Positions 7,017 through 14,433 of a stretch of 37,548 nt of DNA are shown piece by piece. The position numbers and the translations under genes were made by a program. The stretch is from Desulfuromonadales bacterium (GTDB lineage Bacteria; Desulfobacterota; Desulfuromonadia; Desulfuromonadales; BM103). Under the pieces are notes generated by a model. The model did no database searches and was not told the origin of the DNA. It saw only the letters and a list, made by a program, of their open reading frames with translations. The DNA lies in contig JAMPXI010000008.1 of assembly GCA_023701265.1 (NCBI GenBank), positions 1-37,548 of the forward strand, in the 5' to 3' direction. Position 1 is the stretch's first letter. Each line of letters begins with the position of its first letter.

Positions 7017-7697
7017 ATGAGAAAACAGGTCGACATCATCCAGAGCGATCCCGAGGTGCCCGCAGGGGTGTTCGAGGCATTGCTGAGCGAGTGGCAGGTG
7101 CCGTTTCGCATCCTCCGGCCGGATCTCGGTGAAGCGCTTCCGGCCAACGCCGCTGCCGTCATCGTCCTCGGTGGAGTCATGGGGGTGCATGACGAGGCGC
7201 GGCATCCCTTTCTCCGGGCGGTCAAGGAGTTCATGGGCCGGGTGCTGGCTGCCGGGACACCGCTTTTCGGCATCTGTCTCGGTGGACAGTTGTTGGCCGA
7301 CGTGGCCGGGGGCGTGGTCAGCAGCAACCGTTGCGGCGAACGGGGGCTCGTTGCTGTCGGCCTGACCGCCGCCGGCGCGGCCGATCCTCTGTTTGCAGGG
7401 ATCAACGAGCGGTTCCAGGCCTTTCAGTGGCACAACGACAGCTTCACGATCCCTCCCGGCGCGGCGCATCTGGCCAGCTCAAGCGTCTGCCCCGGTCAGG
7501 CGTTCCGGTTTGGCAACGCCTGGGGAGTGCAGTTCCACCCGGAGGTCGACAGCAGCATCGTCGCGTCCTGGAGCAGACGCAACCCGGCCCAGATCCAATT
7601 GACCGATGAATTCGCCGCCGCCGAGGCTGCCCACCGGGCATTGGCCCGGCAACTGCTGGCCAACTTCCTGGCAACGGCCGGGATGCGCTTCAGCTGA
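7017..7697 (+). CDS. Class I glutamine amidotransferase (GMP-synthase-like)
   Basis: A 226-residue stand-alone class I GATase domain. The nucleophile elbow FGICLGGQLLA places Cys87, and GVQFHPEV supplies His174 and Glu176, completing the Cys-His-Glu triad for glutamine hydrolysis to ammonia. The oxyanion-region motif VLGGVMGVHDE matches the GMP synthase (glutamine-hydrolysing) GATase-like group (GATase1_GMPS-like). There is no synthetase domain, so the acceptor is unknown; such proteins act on varied substrates. ATG 7017 (MRKQVDIIQSDPE) matches family N-termini. An in-frame extension upstream to 6864 runs through the promoter region and is rejected. It lies divergent from nifE and 111 nt before nifV, so it may belong to the nitrogen-fixation regulon. 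Confidence 0.85.
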   Translation: MRKQVDIIQSDPEVPAGVFEALLSEWQVPFRILRPDLGEALPANAAAVIVLGGVMGVHDEARHPFLRAVKEFMGRVLAAGTPLFGICLGGQLLADVAGGVVSSNRCGERGLVAVGLTAAGAADPLFAGINERFQAFQWHNDSFTIPPGAAHLASSSVCPGQAFRFGNAWGVQFHPEVDSSIVASWSRRNPAQIQLTDEFAAAEAAHRALARQLLANFLATAGMRFS

Positions 7698-7724
7698 CGC
7701 AGCCGGCAAGCGCCAACTGATAAC

Positions 7725-7746
7725 GTTCCGGCACTGGTGCCGGAAC
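7725..7746. repeat. Perfect 10-bp inverted repeat between the amidotransferase gene and nifV
   Basis: GTTCCGGCAC (7725-7734) and GTGCCGGAAC (7737-7746) form a perfect palindrome with a 2-nt centre. There is no T-run after it, so it is not a standard intrinsic terminator. It could be an RNA hairpin or an operator between the amidotransferase gene and nifV. Confidence 0.6.
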
Positions 7747-7808
7747 AAGGGCAGAGTCGCCCCTAGACCAGCAAGGTCCGGGGGCATTTTGCGTTTTGGA
7801 GGCACACC

Positions 7809-8951
7809 ATGAAGCCGTTCGACGACAAAGCCATCATCATCGACGACACCACCTTGCGTGACGGCGAGCAGACCGCCGGGGTGGTCTTCTCCCTCGCAGA
7901 GAAGATTGCGATCGCCCGGATGCTCGACGCCATCGGCGTCCAGGAGATCGAGTGCGGCATCCCGGCGATGGGGGCGGAGGAACAGGCATCGGTCCGGGCC
8001 CTGGTCGATCTCGGCCTGAACGCGAGGCTGATCACCTGGAACCGGGCGGTGATCGGCGATATCCAGGCATCCATCGACGCCGGGGTCACGGCCGTCGACA
8101 TCTCCCTGTCGGTCTCCGATATTCATATCCGCCACAAGCTGCGCAAGGACCGCGCCTGGGTCAAGGAGCAGCTCAAAATTGCCCTCGGCTTTGCCAAGGC
8201 GCATGACCTTTACGTTTCGGTCGGCGGCGAGGATGCCAGCCGTGCCGATCTCGATTTTCTGGTCGAACTGCTGGAGATCGCCCGCGGTCTGGGCGCCGAC
8301 CGTTTCCGTTTCTGCGACACCCTCGGCGTCCTCGACCCGTTTGCCACGTTCGACAAGGTCAGTTTCCTGCGAACCAGGGTTCCGGGGCTCGATCTCGAAG
8401 TGCACACCCACAACGACCTCGGCATGGCCACTGCCAACGCCATCGCCGGCATCCGTGCCGGGGCGCGCTTCGTCAACACCACGGTCAACGGCCTCGGCGA
8501 ACGGGCCGGCAACGCCGCGCTGGAAGAGGTGGTGATGGCGCTCAAGCACGCCTGCGGCATCGATCCCGGCGTCGATACCCGCCGCTTCGTCGAGCTGTCC
8601 CGACTGGTCGGGCAGGCCAGTTGCCGGCCGGTGCCGGAATGGAAGGCAGTGGTCGGCGAACGGGTTTTTGCCGTTGAATCCGGGCTGCACGCCGACGGTG
8701 TGCTCAAGCATCCCGGCAACTACGAGGGGTTCGATCCGGCCGAGGTCGGGCTCGACCGGCAGATTGTGCTCGGCAAGCATTCCGGCCGTCACGGTCTGCT
8801 CTACCGGCTCGCGGCCCTCGACATCGTGCTCGCCCCGGCCGAGGTCCTTCCCTTCATGGCACGGGTTCGCTGCCGCAGCCAGCAGTTGAAACGCCCGTTG
8901 AGCGACAGTGACCTGCTCGTGCTGATGACGGAGCGTGCCGATGCTGCCTGA
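7809..8951 (+). CDS. nifV: Homocitrate synthase NifV
   Basis: NifV condenses acetyl-CoA with 2-oxoglutarate to give homocitrate, the organic ligand of FeMo-co. The 380-residue protein has the DRE-TIM metallolyase signature DTTLRDGEQTAGVVFS near the N-terminus, the HTHNDLGMATANAIAGI metal-binding His motif, NTTVNGLGERAGNAALEEV and the GLHADGVLK and LGKHSGRHG segments. These fit homocitrate synthase rather than 2-isopropylmalate synthase, and length and lack of a LeuA regulatory domain agree. ATG 7809 follows a strong TTTTGGAGG site. Its neighbours, nifB and nifEN, support the nif role. The 3' end overlaps the next gene. Confidence 0.95.
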   Translation: MKPFDDKAIIIDDTTLRDGEQTAGVVFSLAEKIAIARMLDAIGVQEIECGIPAMGAEEQASVRALVDLGLNARLITWNRAVIGDIQASIDAGVTAVDISLSVSDIHIRHKLRKDRAWVKEQLKIALGFAKAHDLYVSVGGEDASRADLDFLVELLEIARGLGADRFRFCDTLGVLDPFATFDKVSFLRTRVPGLDLEVHTHNDLGMATANAIAGIRAGARFVNTTVNGLGERAGNAALEEVVMALKHACGIDPGVDTRRFVELSRLVGQASCRPVPEWKAVVGERVFAVESGLHADGVLKHPGNYEGFDPAEVGLDRQIVLGKHSGRHGLLYRLAALDIVLAPAEVLPFMARVRCRSQQLKRPLSDSDLLVLMTERADAA

Positions 8952-9810
8952 ACCGCTCGCTTCAAACTATGCGATCGATTCACCCGGTGTGATCGGTTCG
9001 CCGGTCCCACGGGAGTGGGAAAATTTCCTGGCCTGGGCAGAGCTGGAAGGGTGGCGGGTGCCGGTGCGGGAGCTGTCGGTCTACCGCAACGAACTGGCTG
9101 ACTGCGTTTTCGTCCTGCGCGACGCGGATGCCTGCCCGCGCGGTTTCGTCACCGTCTGTCGCCACCAGCGCAGCGCCTGGATTGGCAATCTGATCATCGA
9201 CCCCGCCTGTCGCGGACAGGGGCTTGGTCGCCGGTTGTTCGAGCATGCCGTCGGCCATCTGTCTGCCCGCGGCACCGCCACCCTCTGGCTGACCGCCTCC
9301 CAGCAGGGGCGTCCGCTCTATGAGGGCTGCGGCTTCCGTGAGGTCGGGCGGATTGAGCGCTGGCTGTGGCGCGGCGACAGCTTGTCGTCCACCAGGGCCG
9401 ATGACGTGCGCAACGGGGATCTCTACTCGCTGGTCCGGGCCGATGCCGCCGCCTGGGGGCACTCCCGGGCCGAGTTGCTGACGTTGCTGGCGCGCGGCGG
9501 ACAGATCTTCACTTCCGGCAGCACGGCAGCCCTGTTGCAGCCCGGCAGCAGTCTGCGCGTGCTCGGCCCATGGCTGTCGGCGAACCTCTGTCCGCGTGCC
9601 AACCGGAATATCCTGTCCCGGGTTCTGGACGCGCTTGACGGCGGCGGCGAGGTTGCCGTCGATCTGCTCGGTGGCTCCCCGGTGGGGGCACTGCTGCCTG
9701 TGGCAGGTTTCCACCCGGCCGGCGAAACCGTCCTGATGATGCGCGGCGCAGCGGGGATGGTGCGGCTTGGCGAAGTGGTGGCACTGGCCAGCCTGGGGAG
9801 CATGGGGTGA
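8941..9810 (+). CDS. GNAT family N-acetyltransferase with C-terminal extra domain
   Basis: A 289-residue protein with an N-terminal GNAT fold: FVTVCRHQRSAWIGNLIID (beta strand 4) followed by the acetyl-CoA pyrophosphate loop CRGQGLGRRLFEHAV, then LTASQQGRPLYEGCGFREV. Residues about 150-289 form a second module resembling the Acetyltransf_18-like C-terminal region of YitH-type acetyltransferases. The substrate is unknown. ATG 8941 overlaps the nifV stop by 11 nt; an in-frame GTG at 8935 is an alternative. The overlap implies translational coupling with nifV, and hence expression under nitrogen-fixing conditions, but no direct role in nitrogenase maturation is established. Confidence 0.82.
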   Translation: MLPEPLASNYAIDSPGVIGSPVPREWENFLAWAELEGWRVPVRELSVYRNELADCVFVLRDADACPRGFVTVCRHQRSAWIGNLIIDPACRGQGLGRRLFEHAVGHLSARGTATLWLTASQQGRPLYEGCGFREVGRIERWLWRGDSLSSTRADDVRNGDLYSLVRADAAAWGHSRAELLTLLARGGQIFTSGSTAALLQPGSSLRVLGPWLSANLCPRANRNILSRVLDALDGGGEVAVDLLGGSPVGALLPVAGFHPAGETVLMMRGAAGMVRLGEVVALASLGSMG

Positions 9811-9926
9811 CACAAATCGACGGCCAGTGCGGGTATTTGCACGTTCTCGTCTTGCATTAGCGCCGATTGTTGGTCAAACTGTCAGCAATTGTCCTGACTG
9901 CAATCGAACCTTGCAAGGAGATGCAC

Positions 9927-11168
9927 ATGCACGCCTACGACAACGTGGGGAAAAGTACGATTGCCATGGTTCTGGCCGGAGGGAAGGGGGAGCGGCTCAG
10001 CCCGCTGACTCTGCGCCGGGCCAAGCCGAGCGTGACCTTTGGCGGCAAGTACAAGATCATCGACTTCGTCCTGAGCAACCTGTTCAATTCCGGAATCAAG
10101 AAGGTCTATATTCTGACCCAGTACCGGGCCTACTCATTGACCAAGCATATCCGCGAGTCCTGGGGCAAGTGGACCGGTCTGGGAGAGTTCTATGTCGCCA
10201 TCTCCCCCGAGACACGCAACGAGAGTGAGGAGTGGTTCAAGGGAACGGCCGACGCCATTCTGCAGTACCTGCGCTTTGTCGAGTACTCGGATGCCGATTA
10301 CGTGGCAATCTTCGGTGGCGACCACATCTACAAGATGGATGTCGGCCAGATGATCGGCAGCCACCGAATGAACCGTGCCGACATCACCATTGCCGCCCTG
10401 GAAGTGCCTTTCGCAGAGGCTAGCCGGTTCGGCGTCTTTTCCGTGGACGACGGTTTCCGGGTGACCGGCTTTGCGGAAAAGCCCGACGAACCTGAAAAAA
10501 TTCCGGGAAGGGAGACCTGCTTCGCCTCCATGGGGAACTATATCTTCTCCACCAAGAAGCTCATCGAGGTGCTGCAGGAGGGGAAGAAACTCCACGAAGA
10601 TCTGGATTTCGGCAAGCACGTGATCCCGATGATGCTGGAAAAGGGCGATCGGGTCTTCGCCTACAACTTCAACGACAACGTGATCCCCGGTATGAACGCC
10701 GAGGAGCGGGGCTACTGGAAGGATGTGGGGACGATCGATTCCTACTACGAGGCCAACATGGATCTCATTCATGTTTCCCCGCAACTGAACCTCTACAATT
10801 ACAAGTGGCCGATCCTCACCAACCAGGGGAATCTGCCGCCGGCCAAGACCGTGTTCGACGACGATGACCGTCGCGGTCAGAACCTCGATTCCTATGTGTG
10901 CGCCGGTTGCATCACCAGCGGCGGCACCGTGAGGCGCTCGATCCTCGGTCCCTTGTGCCGGGTCAACAGCTACAGCCTGGTGGAAGATTCCATCCTTTTC
11001 GAAAACGTCACCATCGGGCGCCACGTCAAGATCCGGCGGGCCATCATCGACAAGAATGTGACGATACCTGATGGCTTGAACATCGGCTACGACCACGCCG
11101 AGGATCGAGCCAGGGGGTATACGGTTACAGAATCAGGCATCGTCGTCGTCCCCCGCCCGGATAAGTAG
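9927..11168 (+). CDS. glgC: Glucose-1-phosphate adenylyltransferase GlgC
   Basis: Makes ADP-glucose from glucose-1-phosphate and ATP, the committed step of bacterial glycogen synthesis. The 413-residue protein starts with the nucleotidyltransferase motif MVLAGGKGERLSPLTLRRAKP followed by FGGKYKIIDFVLSN, both diagnostic. FGGDHIYKMD and the catalytic/sugar-binding FAEKPDEP follow, then YWKDVGTIDSYYEANMDL and a C-terminal left-handed beta-helix region (GCITSGGTVRRSILGP). I chose ATG 9927 because AAGGAG ends 6 nt before it; ATG 9921 abuts the site. A strong terminator lies 220 nt downstream after a repeat. The fructose-bisphosphatase at the far right belongs to the same carbon-storage logic but is not linked. 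Confidence 0.96.
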   Translation: MHAYDNVGKSTIAMVLAGGKGERLSPLTLRRAKPSVTFGGKYKIIDFVLSNLFNSGIKKVYILTQYRAYSLTKHIRESWGKWTGLGEFYVAISPETRNESEEWFKGTADAILQYLRFVEYSDADYVAIFGGDHIYKMDVGQMIGSHRMNRADITIAALEVPFAEASRFGVFSVDDGFRVTGFAEKPDEPEKIPGRETCFASMGNYIFSTKKLIEVLQEGKKLHEDLDFGKHVIPMMLEKGDRVFAYNFNDNVIPGMNAEERGYWKDVGTIDSYYEANMDLIHVSPQLNLYNYKWPILTNQGNLPPAKTVFDDDDRRGQNLDSYVCAGCITSGGTVRRSILGPLCRVNSYSLVEDSILFENVTIGRHVKIRRAIIDKNVTIPDGLNIGYDHAEDRARGYTVTESGIVVVPRPDK

Positions 11169-11330
11169 ACGTCCGCTTTTGCGCCATCCCGGCGGTGCCC
11201 GTCGGGTCGCTCTTGTGCGGCGTAGCGCTGCTACGCCTCCGCGCCGTCGTGTAGACGTCCGCTTTTGCGCCAAGCCGGTGTTGCCTGTGTCATCGCTTGT
11301 GCGACGTAGCCCTGCTACGTCTCCGCGCTC
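11165..11330. repeat. Two tandem ~85-bp units with covarying hairpins, downstream of glgC
   Basis: The words GTAGACGTCCGCTTTTGCGCC begin at 11165 and again at 11251, and each unit carries a hairpin about 53 nt further on. Unit 1 has GGCGTAGC-GCT-GCTACGCC (11219-11237). Unit 2 has GACGTAGC-CCT-GCTACGTC (11303-11321). The G-C pair in the first is replaced by A-T in the second on both arms, so base pairing is kept. The first unit overlaps the glgC stop codon. The family is probably a dispersed REP-like element. Confidence 0.75.
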
Positions 11331-11385
11331 TTCCTTGGCGCCGCCGCCTTGGCATCAAAATCGAACGCCTTGGACTTTCTACCCA

Positions 11386-11442
11386 CCCCCAAAAACAACA
11401 ACAGCCCCCGTTTTTCGAAGGGCTGTTGTTGTTTTTTAGGGG
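11386..11442. terminator. Bidirectional intrinsic terminator between glgC and the triheme lipoprotein
   Basis: A 17-bp perfect stem pairs 11391-11407 (AAAAACAACAACAGCCC) with 11420-11436 (GGGCTGTTGTTGTTTTT) around a 12-nt loop. The A-run on one side and T-run on the other make it work for both strands. It separates the convergent glgC and cytochrome genes. Confidence 0.92.
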
Positions 11443-11462
11443 ATGCAGGTGAATGTGCTGGA

Positions 11463-11987
11463 TTATTTCTTGTGGCAGTCCCCGCAGGCGGTTGGCCCTT
11501 TGCTTTTTGCCTTGTGGCAGTCGCGGCAGAGGGCATGCGCCGTATCCTTGGTCAAATCGATCTTCCCCGGGGTGCCATTGCCGTGGCAGGTGGCGCAGGG
11601 GAATGATTTGGCATGGGCGAGATGGGGGAAACTGACCTGCCCCTGGCTGGCGGGCAGGATCAGGTTGTCCGGAGCGTCCGGGATTTTTACGGCGGGCTTG
11701 GCCGGTGCCGGTGCGGCCGGTGCTGGTGGTTTGGCCGGGGCTGCCGAAGGTTCAGGAGCCTTTGGTGCTTCGGCGACCTTGGGAGCTTCCGGTGCCGGCG
11801 CGGCGGGTGTGGCAACCTCGGCCGGTGGTGCCGGAGCGACCGGCGCGGCAGGCGGTGCCGGAGGAGTGGGCTCTGCAGCCGGTTTCATCTCTGCTTTGGG
11901 TTGAGCCGGGGCAGAAGCCTTCTCCTGACCGCAGCCGGTGATGAACATGCCTGTAACGATCAAGGCGACGAAGAGCGTCCGGTTCAT
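11463..11987 (-). CDS. Triheme c-type cytochrome lipoprotein with Pro/Ala-rich linker
   Basis: A 174-residue secreted lipoprotein. MNRTLFVALIVTGMFITGC is a lipoprotein signal peptide with lipobox ITGC and lipidated Cys19. Residues about 24-105 are almost entirely Pro, Ala, Glu and Lys, an extended tether. The C-terminal 60 residues carry three CXXCH haem sites: CATCH (131-135), CRDCH (154-158) and CGDCH (168-172), with FPHLAHAK supplying likely axial His. This resembles a cytochrome c7/class III fold as in Geobacter periplasmic cytochromes. ATG 11987 has a GGGAGG ribosome site; upstream in-frame sequence is not signal-like. Probably an electron carrier tethered to a membrane in the periplasm or at the surface. 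No operon partner is visible. Confidence 0.87.
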   Translation of the reverse strand: MNRTLFVALIVTGMFITGCGQEKASAPAQPKAEMKPAAEPTPPAPPAAPVAPAPPAEVATPAAPAPEAPKVAEAPKAPEPSAAPAKPPAPAAPAPAKPAVKIPDAPDNLILPASQGQVSFPHLAHAKSFPCATCHGNGTPGKIDLTKDTAHALCRDCHKAKSKGPTACGDCHKK

Positions 11988-12063
11988 GGCGACCTCCCTG
12001 GGCGATTGAACGATATTGCCCAAGTCTAGCAGGCCGCCGGGTGCCGGCAACTGCTCCGCCGTC

Positions 12064-12618
12064 TTATTTATCGATTTCCCCCCTCGGGATAAAAACCATG
12101 GCCGCCGAATTCATGCAGTAGCGCAGTCCGGTCGGTTTCGGCCCATCCGGAAAGACATGGCCGAGATGGGCGTCACAGCGGCTGCACAGCACTTCGGTGC
12201 GAGTCATGAAGAATCCGCGATCTTCGGCCGTGGCGATATTCTCGGCGGCGACCGGTTCGGTGTAGCTCGGCCAGCCGGTCCCTGATTCGAACTTGGTGCG
12301 CGAATCGAACAGATCCTGACCGCAGCAGACGCAGCGGTAGACACCGTCGGCGTGATTGTTCCAGTCCTTGCCGGTATAGGCCCGCTCGGTGCCCTTCTCG
12401 CGGGTGACGTGGTATTGCTCCGGGGTCAGTTGGCGCCGCCAGTCGTCGGCGGTCTTGGTGACCTTGTCAGTCATGACATATCCTCCTGCGGCAACGGACC
12501 AGACGCGCAACGAGCCGCTGCTGACGTTTTGGGGTGCCGCCCACAGGTCATATGGCTTGCCGACGGCCAACAGGACGGCTGCCGCCAGGGTTAGCTTCAG
12601 GGCAGTTCTCCGTTGCAT
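12064..12618 (-). CDS. msrB: Exported peptide-methionine (R)-S-oxide reductase MsrB
   Basis: Reduces the R-epimer of methionine sulfoxide in proteins. The 184-residue protein has the full MsrB pattern: zinc pairs CVCC and CSRC (Cys145, Cys148), [12 protein letters not shown], the [10 protein letters not shown] block and the catalytic RYCMNSAAM with Cys168. Unlike the usual cytosolic enzyme it starts [19 protein letters not shown], a signal-like hydrophobic segment after a twin arginine, so export (possibly Tat) to the periplasm is predicted. ATG 12618 follows GAAGGAGCG. It is divergent from the bacteriohemerythrin gene and downstream of nothing obvious. A role in repairing oxidised periplasmic proteins such as cytochromes is an inference. 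Confidence 0.93.
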   Translation of the reverse strand: MQRRTALKLTLAAAVLLAVGKPYDLWAAPQNVSSGSLRVWSVAAGGYVMTDKVTKTADDWRRQLTPEQYHVTREKGTERAYTGKDWNNHADGVYRCVCCGQDLFDSRTKFESGTGWPSYTEPVAAENIATAEDRGFFMTRTEVLCSRCDAHLGHVFPDGPKPTGLRYCMNSAAMVFIPRGEIDK

Positions 12619-12753
12619 GGCACGCTCCTTCGGCTTTTGATTTATCCTACCACACCCGTGACCGCCCGGTCATGGCCGGCCGGCCCGGAATTTGCTTTTT
12701 GATTGAATTGCGATAAATTGTCTCAACATTAACCGGCGTTTATAGGGGGAGCC

Positions 12754-13158
12754 ATGCCGCTGTTCATCTGGAAGCCGAGCTATGAGACGCATATCCCCGA
12801 AATCGACTACGATCACCGTCAGCTGGTTGGTTTGATCAACGAGCTCTATGAGGCAATGAAACAGGGCCAGGGTTACGATTTGATGAACGAGACCCTCAAC
12901 CGCCTGATTGACTACGTCAGCCAGCATTTCGAAACCGAAGAGGGGTTCATGCGTGCCGGGAATTACCCCGGCATCCTTGATCATCAGAAGGAGCATCAGC
13001 AGTTCCGTGCCAGCATCCTGGAGATGGACGTGCGTCGTCGCGCGGGCCATGCCCCGCCGTCCATCGAGTTGCTGACCTATCTCCGCGACTGGCTGCGGGA
13101 TCATGTCACGACAACTGACAAGGAACTGGGCAGGTATCTGAAAAAAATGCAGAATTGA
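12754..13158 (+). CDS. Bacteriohemerythrin
   Basis: A 134-residue single-domain hemerythrin with a non-haem di-iron centre that binds O2, for oxygen sensing, storage or detoxification in anaerobes. All ligands are visible: H21 (DHRQLV), H58 and E62 (HFETEE), H77 and H81 (HQKEH), H117 and D122 (HVTTTD). Length is typical for stand-alone bacteriohemerythrins and no signal peptide or sensor domain is attached. ATG 12754 follows AGGGGGA. The gene diverges from msrB, and both could be part of an oxidative stress response. The downstream methyltransferase-like gene starts 89 nt later on the same strand. Confidence 0.95.
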   Translation: MPLFIWKPSYETHIPEIDYDHRQLVGLINELYEAMKQGQGYDLMNETLNRLIDYVSQHFETEEGFMRAGNYPGILDHQKEHQQFRASILEMDVRRRAGHAPPSIELLTYLRDWLRDHVTTTDKELGRYLKKMQN

Positions 13159-13247
13159 CGGCCTTCTTGCCGCCCGAACCATGCCGCCGATCAGGCCGGC
13201 TGCTTATCCATTTTGCGCCGATAAAGTGCCGACTTAGAAGGAATGCC

Positions 13248-13928
13248 TTGACCAGACCCTGGGTCACTATCGACAGCGCCGCGACCGACGATGGCCGGCT
13301 CGAACTGCGCCGGCGCGGCGAGCGTGATTTTCTGATCACCCTGGATGGCCTGGTACTGATGAACAGCGTGGCCAATCGCTCGGAAATCGTGCTTGGTCAA
13401 CGCGGCTGCAGTCACCTGCGCAGCCGTTCCTCCGCGCGGGTGCTGGTCGGTGGACTGGGAATGGGGTGCACGCTCCGGGCAGTGCTCGACACCTTGCCGG
13501 CGGATGCCAGGGTGGTGGTCGCCGAACTCAACCCGGTGATCCTCGCCTGGTGTCGCGGGCCGCTGGCCGGACTGACCGGCGGAGCCGCGAATGATCCCCG
13601 GGTCGACGTCGAGATCGTCGATGTGGCCGAGCGGGTTCGGGTTGCCGCCAACGACGAGACCGGCAACTTCGATGCGATCATCTTCGATCTCTACCGTGGC
13701 CCGCACTTCCGTACCGACCGCCTGAACGATCCGCTCTACGGCAGCAGGGCTATTGCCCGGGTCCGCCAGGCCCTGACGCCCGGCGGGATATTTGCCGTCT
13801 GGGGGGAGAACTACGACGAAGGCTTTGCCCACCGCCTGGAAGCGGGTGGTTTTGCGGTGAAGACCGAACGGCCCGGACGCGGTGGCCTGCGTCACGTGGT
13901 CTTCATCGCTCAACAACTCCGGCCCTAG
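13248..13928 (+). CDS. Spermidine synthase-like methyltransferase-fold protein
   Basis: A 226-residue protein with a SAM/dcSAM-binding Rossmann fold like spermidine synthase. The glycine-rich loop VLVGGLGMGCTLRAVLD is followed by VVVAELNPVILAW (acidic residue at the end of beta 2), then NFDAIIFDLYRGP and GGIFAVWGENYD. It is shorter than true SpeE and lacks an obvious tetramerisation domain, so polyamine synthesis is not certain. I chose TTG 13248 because AGAAGGA lies 5 nt before it; longer in-frame starts reach into the hemerythrin stop and have no good ribosome site. The initiation codon choice is therefore moderately sure, the fold very sure. Confidence 0.78.
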   Translation: MTRPWVTIDSAATDDGRLELRRRGERDFLITLDGLVLMNSVANRSEIVLGQRGCSHLRSRSSARVLVGGLGMGCTLRAVLDTLPADARVVVAELNPVILAWCRGPLAGLTGGAANDPRVDVEIVDVAERVRVAANDETGNFDAIIFDLYRGPHFRTDRLNDPLYGSRAIARVRQALTPGGIFAVWGENYDEGFAHRLEAGGFAVKTERPGRGGLRHVVFIAQQLRP

Positions 13929-13956
13929 CCAGATCTCTTCCGCAGGACGACGGCAC

Positions 13957-14334
13957 ATGAACTCCCGCCTCGCCGCCGACTTCATCGTGCTGATGCATCT
14001 GGCGTTCATCACCTTTGTCATCCTCGGCGGCCTGCTGGCGCTTCGTTGGCGCCCGGTTGTCCTGCTCCATCTCCCGGCTGTTCTTTGGGGCGCGCTGATC
14101 GAATTCACTGGCGGCATCTGCCCCCTGACTCCTCTGGAGCAGCAATTGCGCCGGACCGCCGGGGAAGCCGGCTACGGTGGCGGCTTTGTCGACCACTACG
14201 TGATTCCCGTCATCTACCCCCACTGGCTGAGCCGCCCAACCCAACTGGCCCTCGGCCTGTTCGTCATTGCCATCAACCTTGCCGTCTATGGCTGGCTGGC
14301 GTGGCGATGGCGATGCTTTCGCCGCCGTCAATAG
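13957..14334 (+). CDS. DUF2784 family membrane protein
   Basis: A 125-residue integral membrane protein with about three hydrophobic segments (DFIVLMHLAFITFVILGGLLAL, trimmed here as residues 7-28; HLPAVLWGALIEF; and LALGLFVIAINLAVYGWL). The motif GGICPLTPLEQQLRR and the segment VDHYVIPVIYP are characteristic of the uncharacterised DUF2784 family. The function is unknown. ATG 13957 follows an AGGA site and lies 28 nt after the preceding methyltransferase-like gene on the same strand, suggesting cotranscription. Confidence 0.85.
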   Translation: MNSRLAADFIVLMHLAFITFVILGGLLALRWRPVVLLHLPAVLWGALIEFTGGICPLTPLEQQLRRTAGEAGYGGGFVDHYVIPVIYPHWLSRPTQLALGLFVIAINLAVYGWLAWRWRCFRRRQ

Positions 14335-14433
14335 GATGAGGTTCTCCGCGCCGGGTGATGGCACTCTCCTGTCGTTGAGATTGGGGGTATAATCAAACGA
14401 TCAGCGCAAACAATTTGCAGGAATGTGACAGCG

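Noticed and set aside
7725-7746. Palindrome between the amidotransferase gene and nifV as a terminator
   Set aside because: The stem is strong but followed by AAGGGCAG with no T-run, so it is listed only as an inverted repeat.
7479-8792. 437-residue minus-strand open frame over nifV
   Set aside because: nifV on the plus strand has every family motif. The antisense frame is His/Asp/Gly-rich, typical of a shadow.
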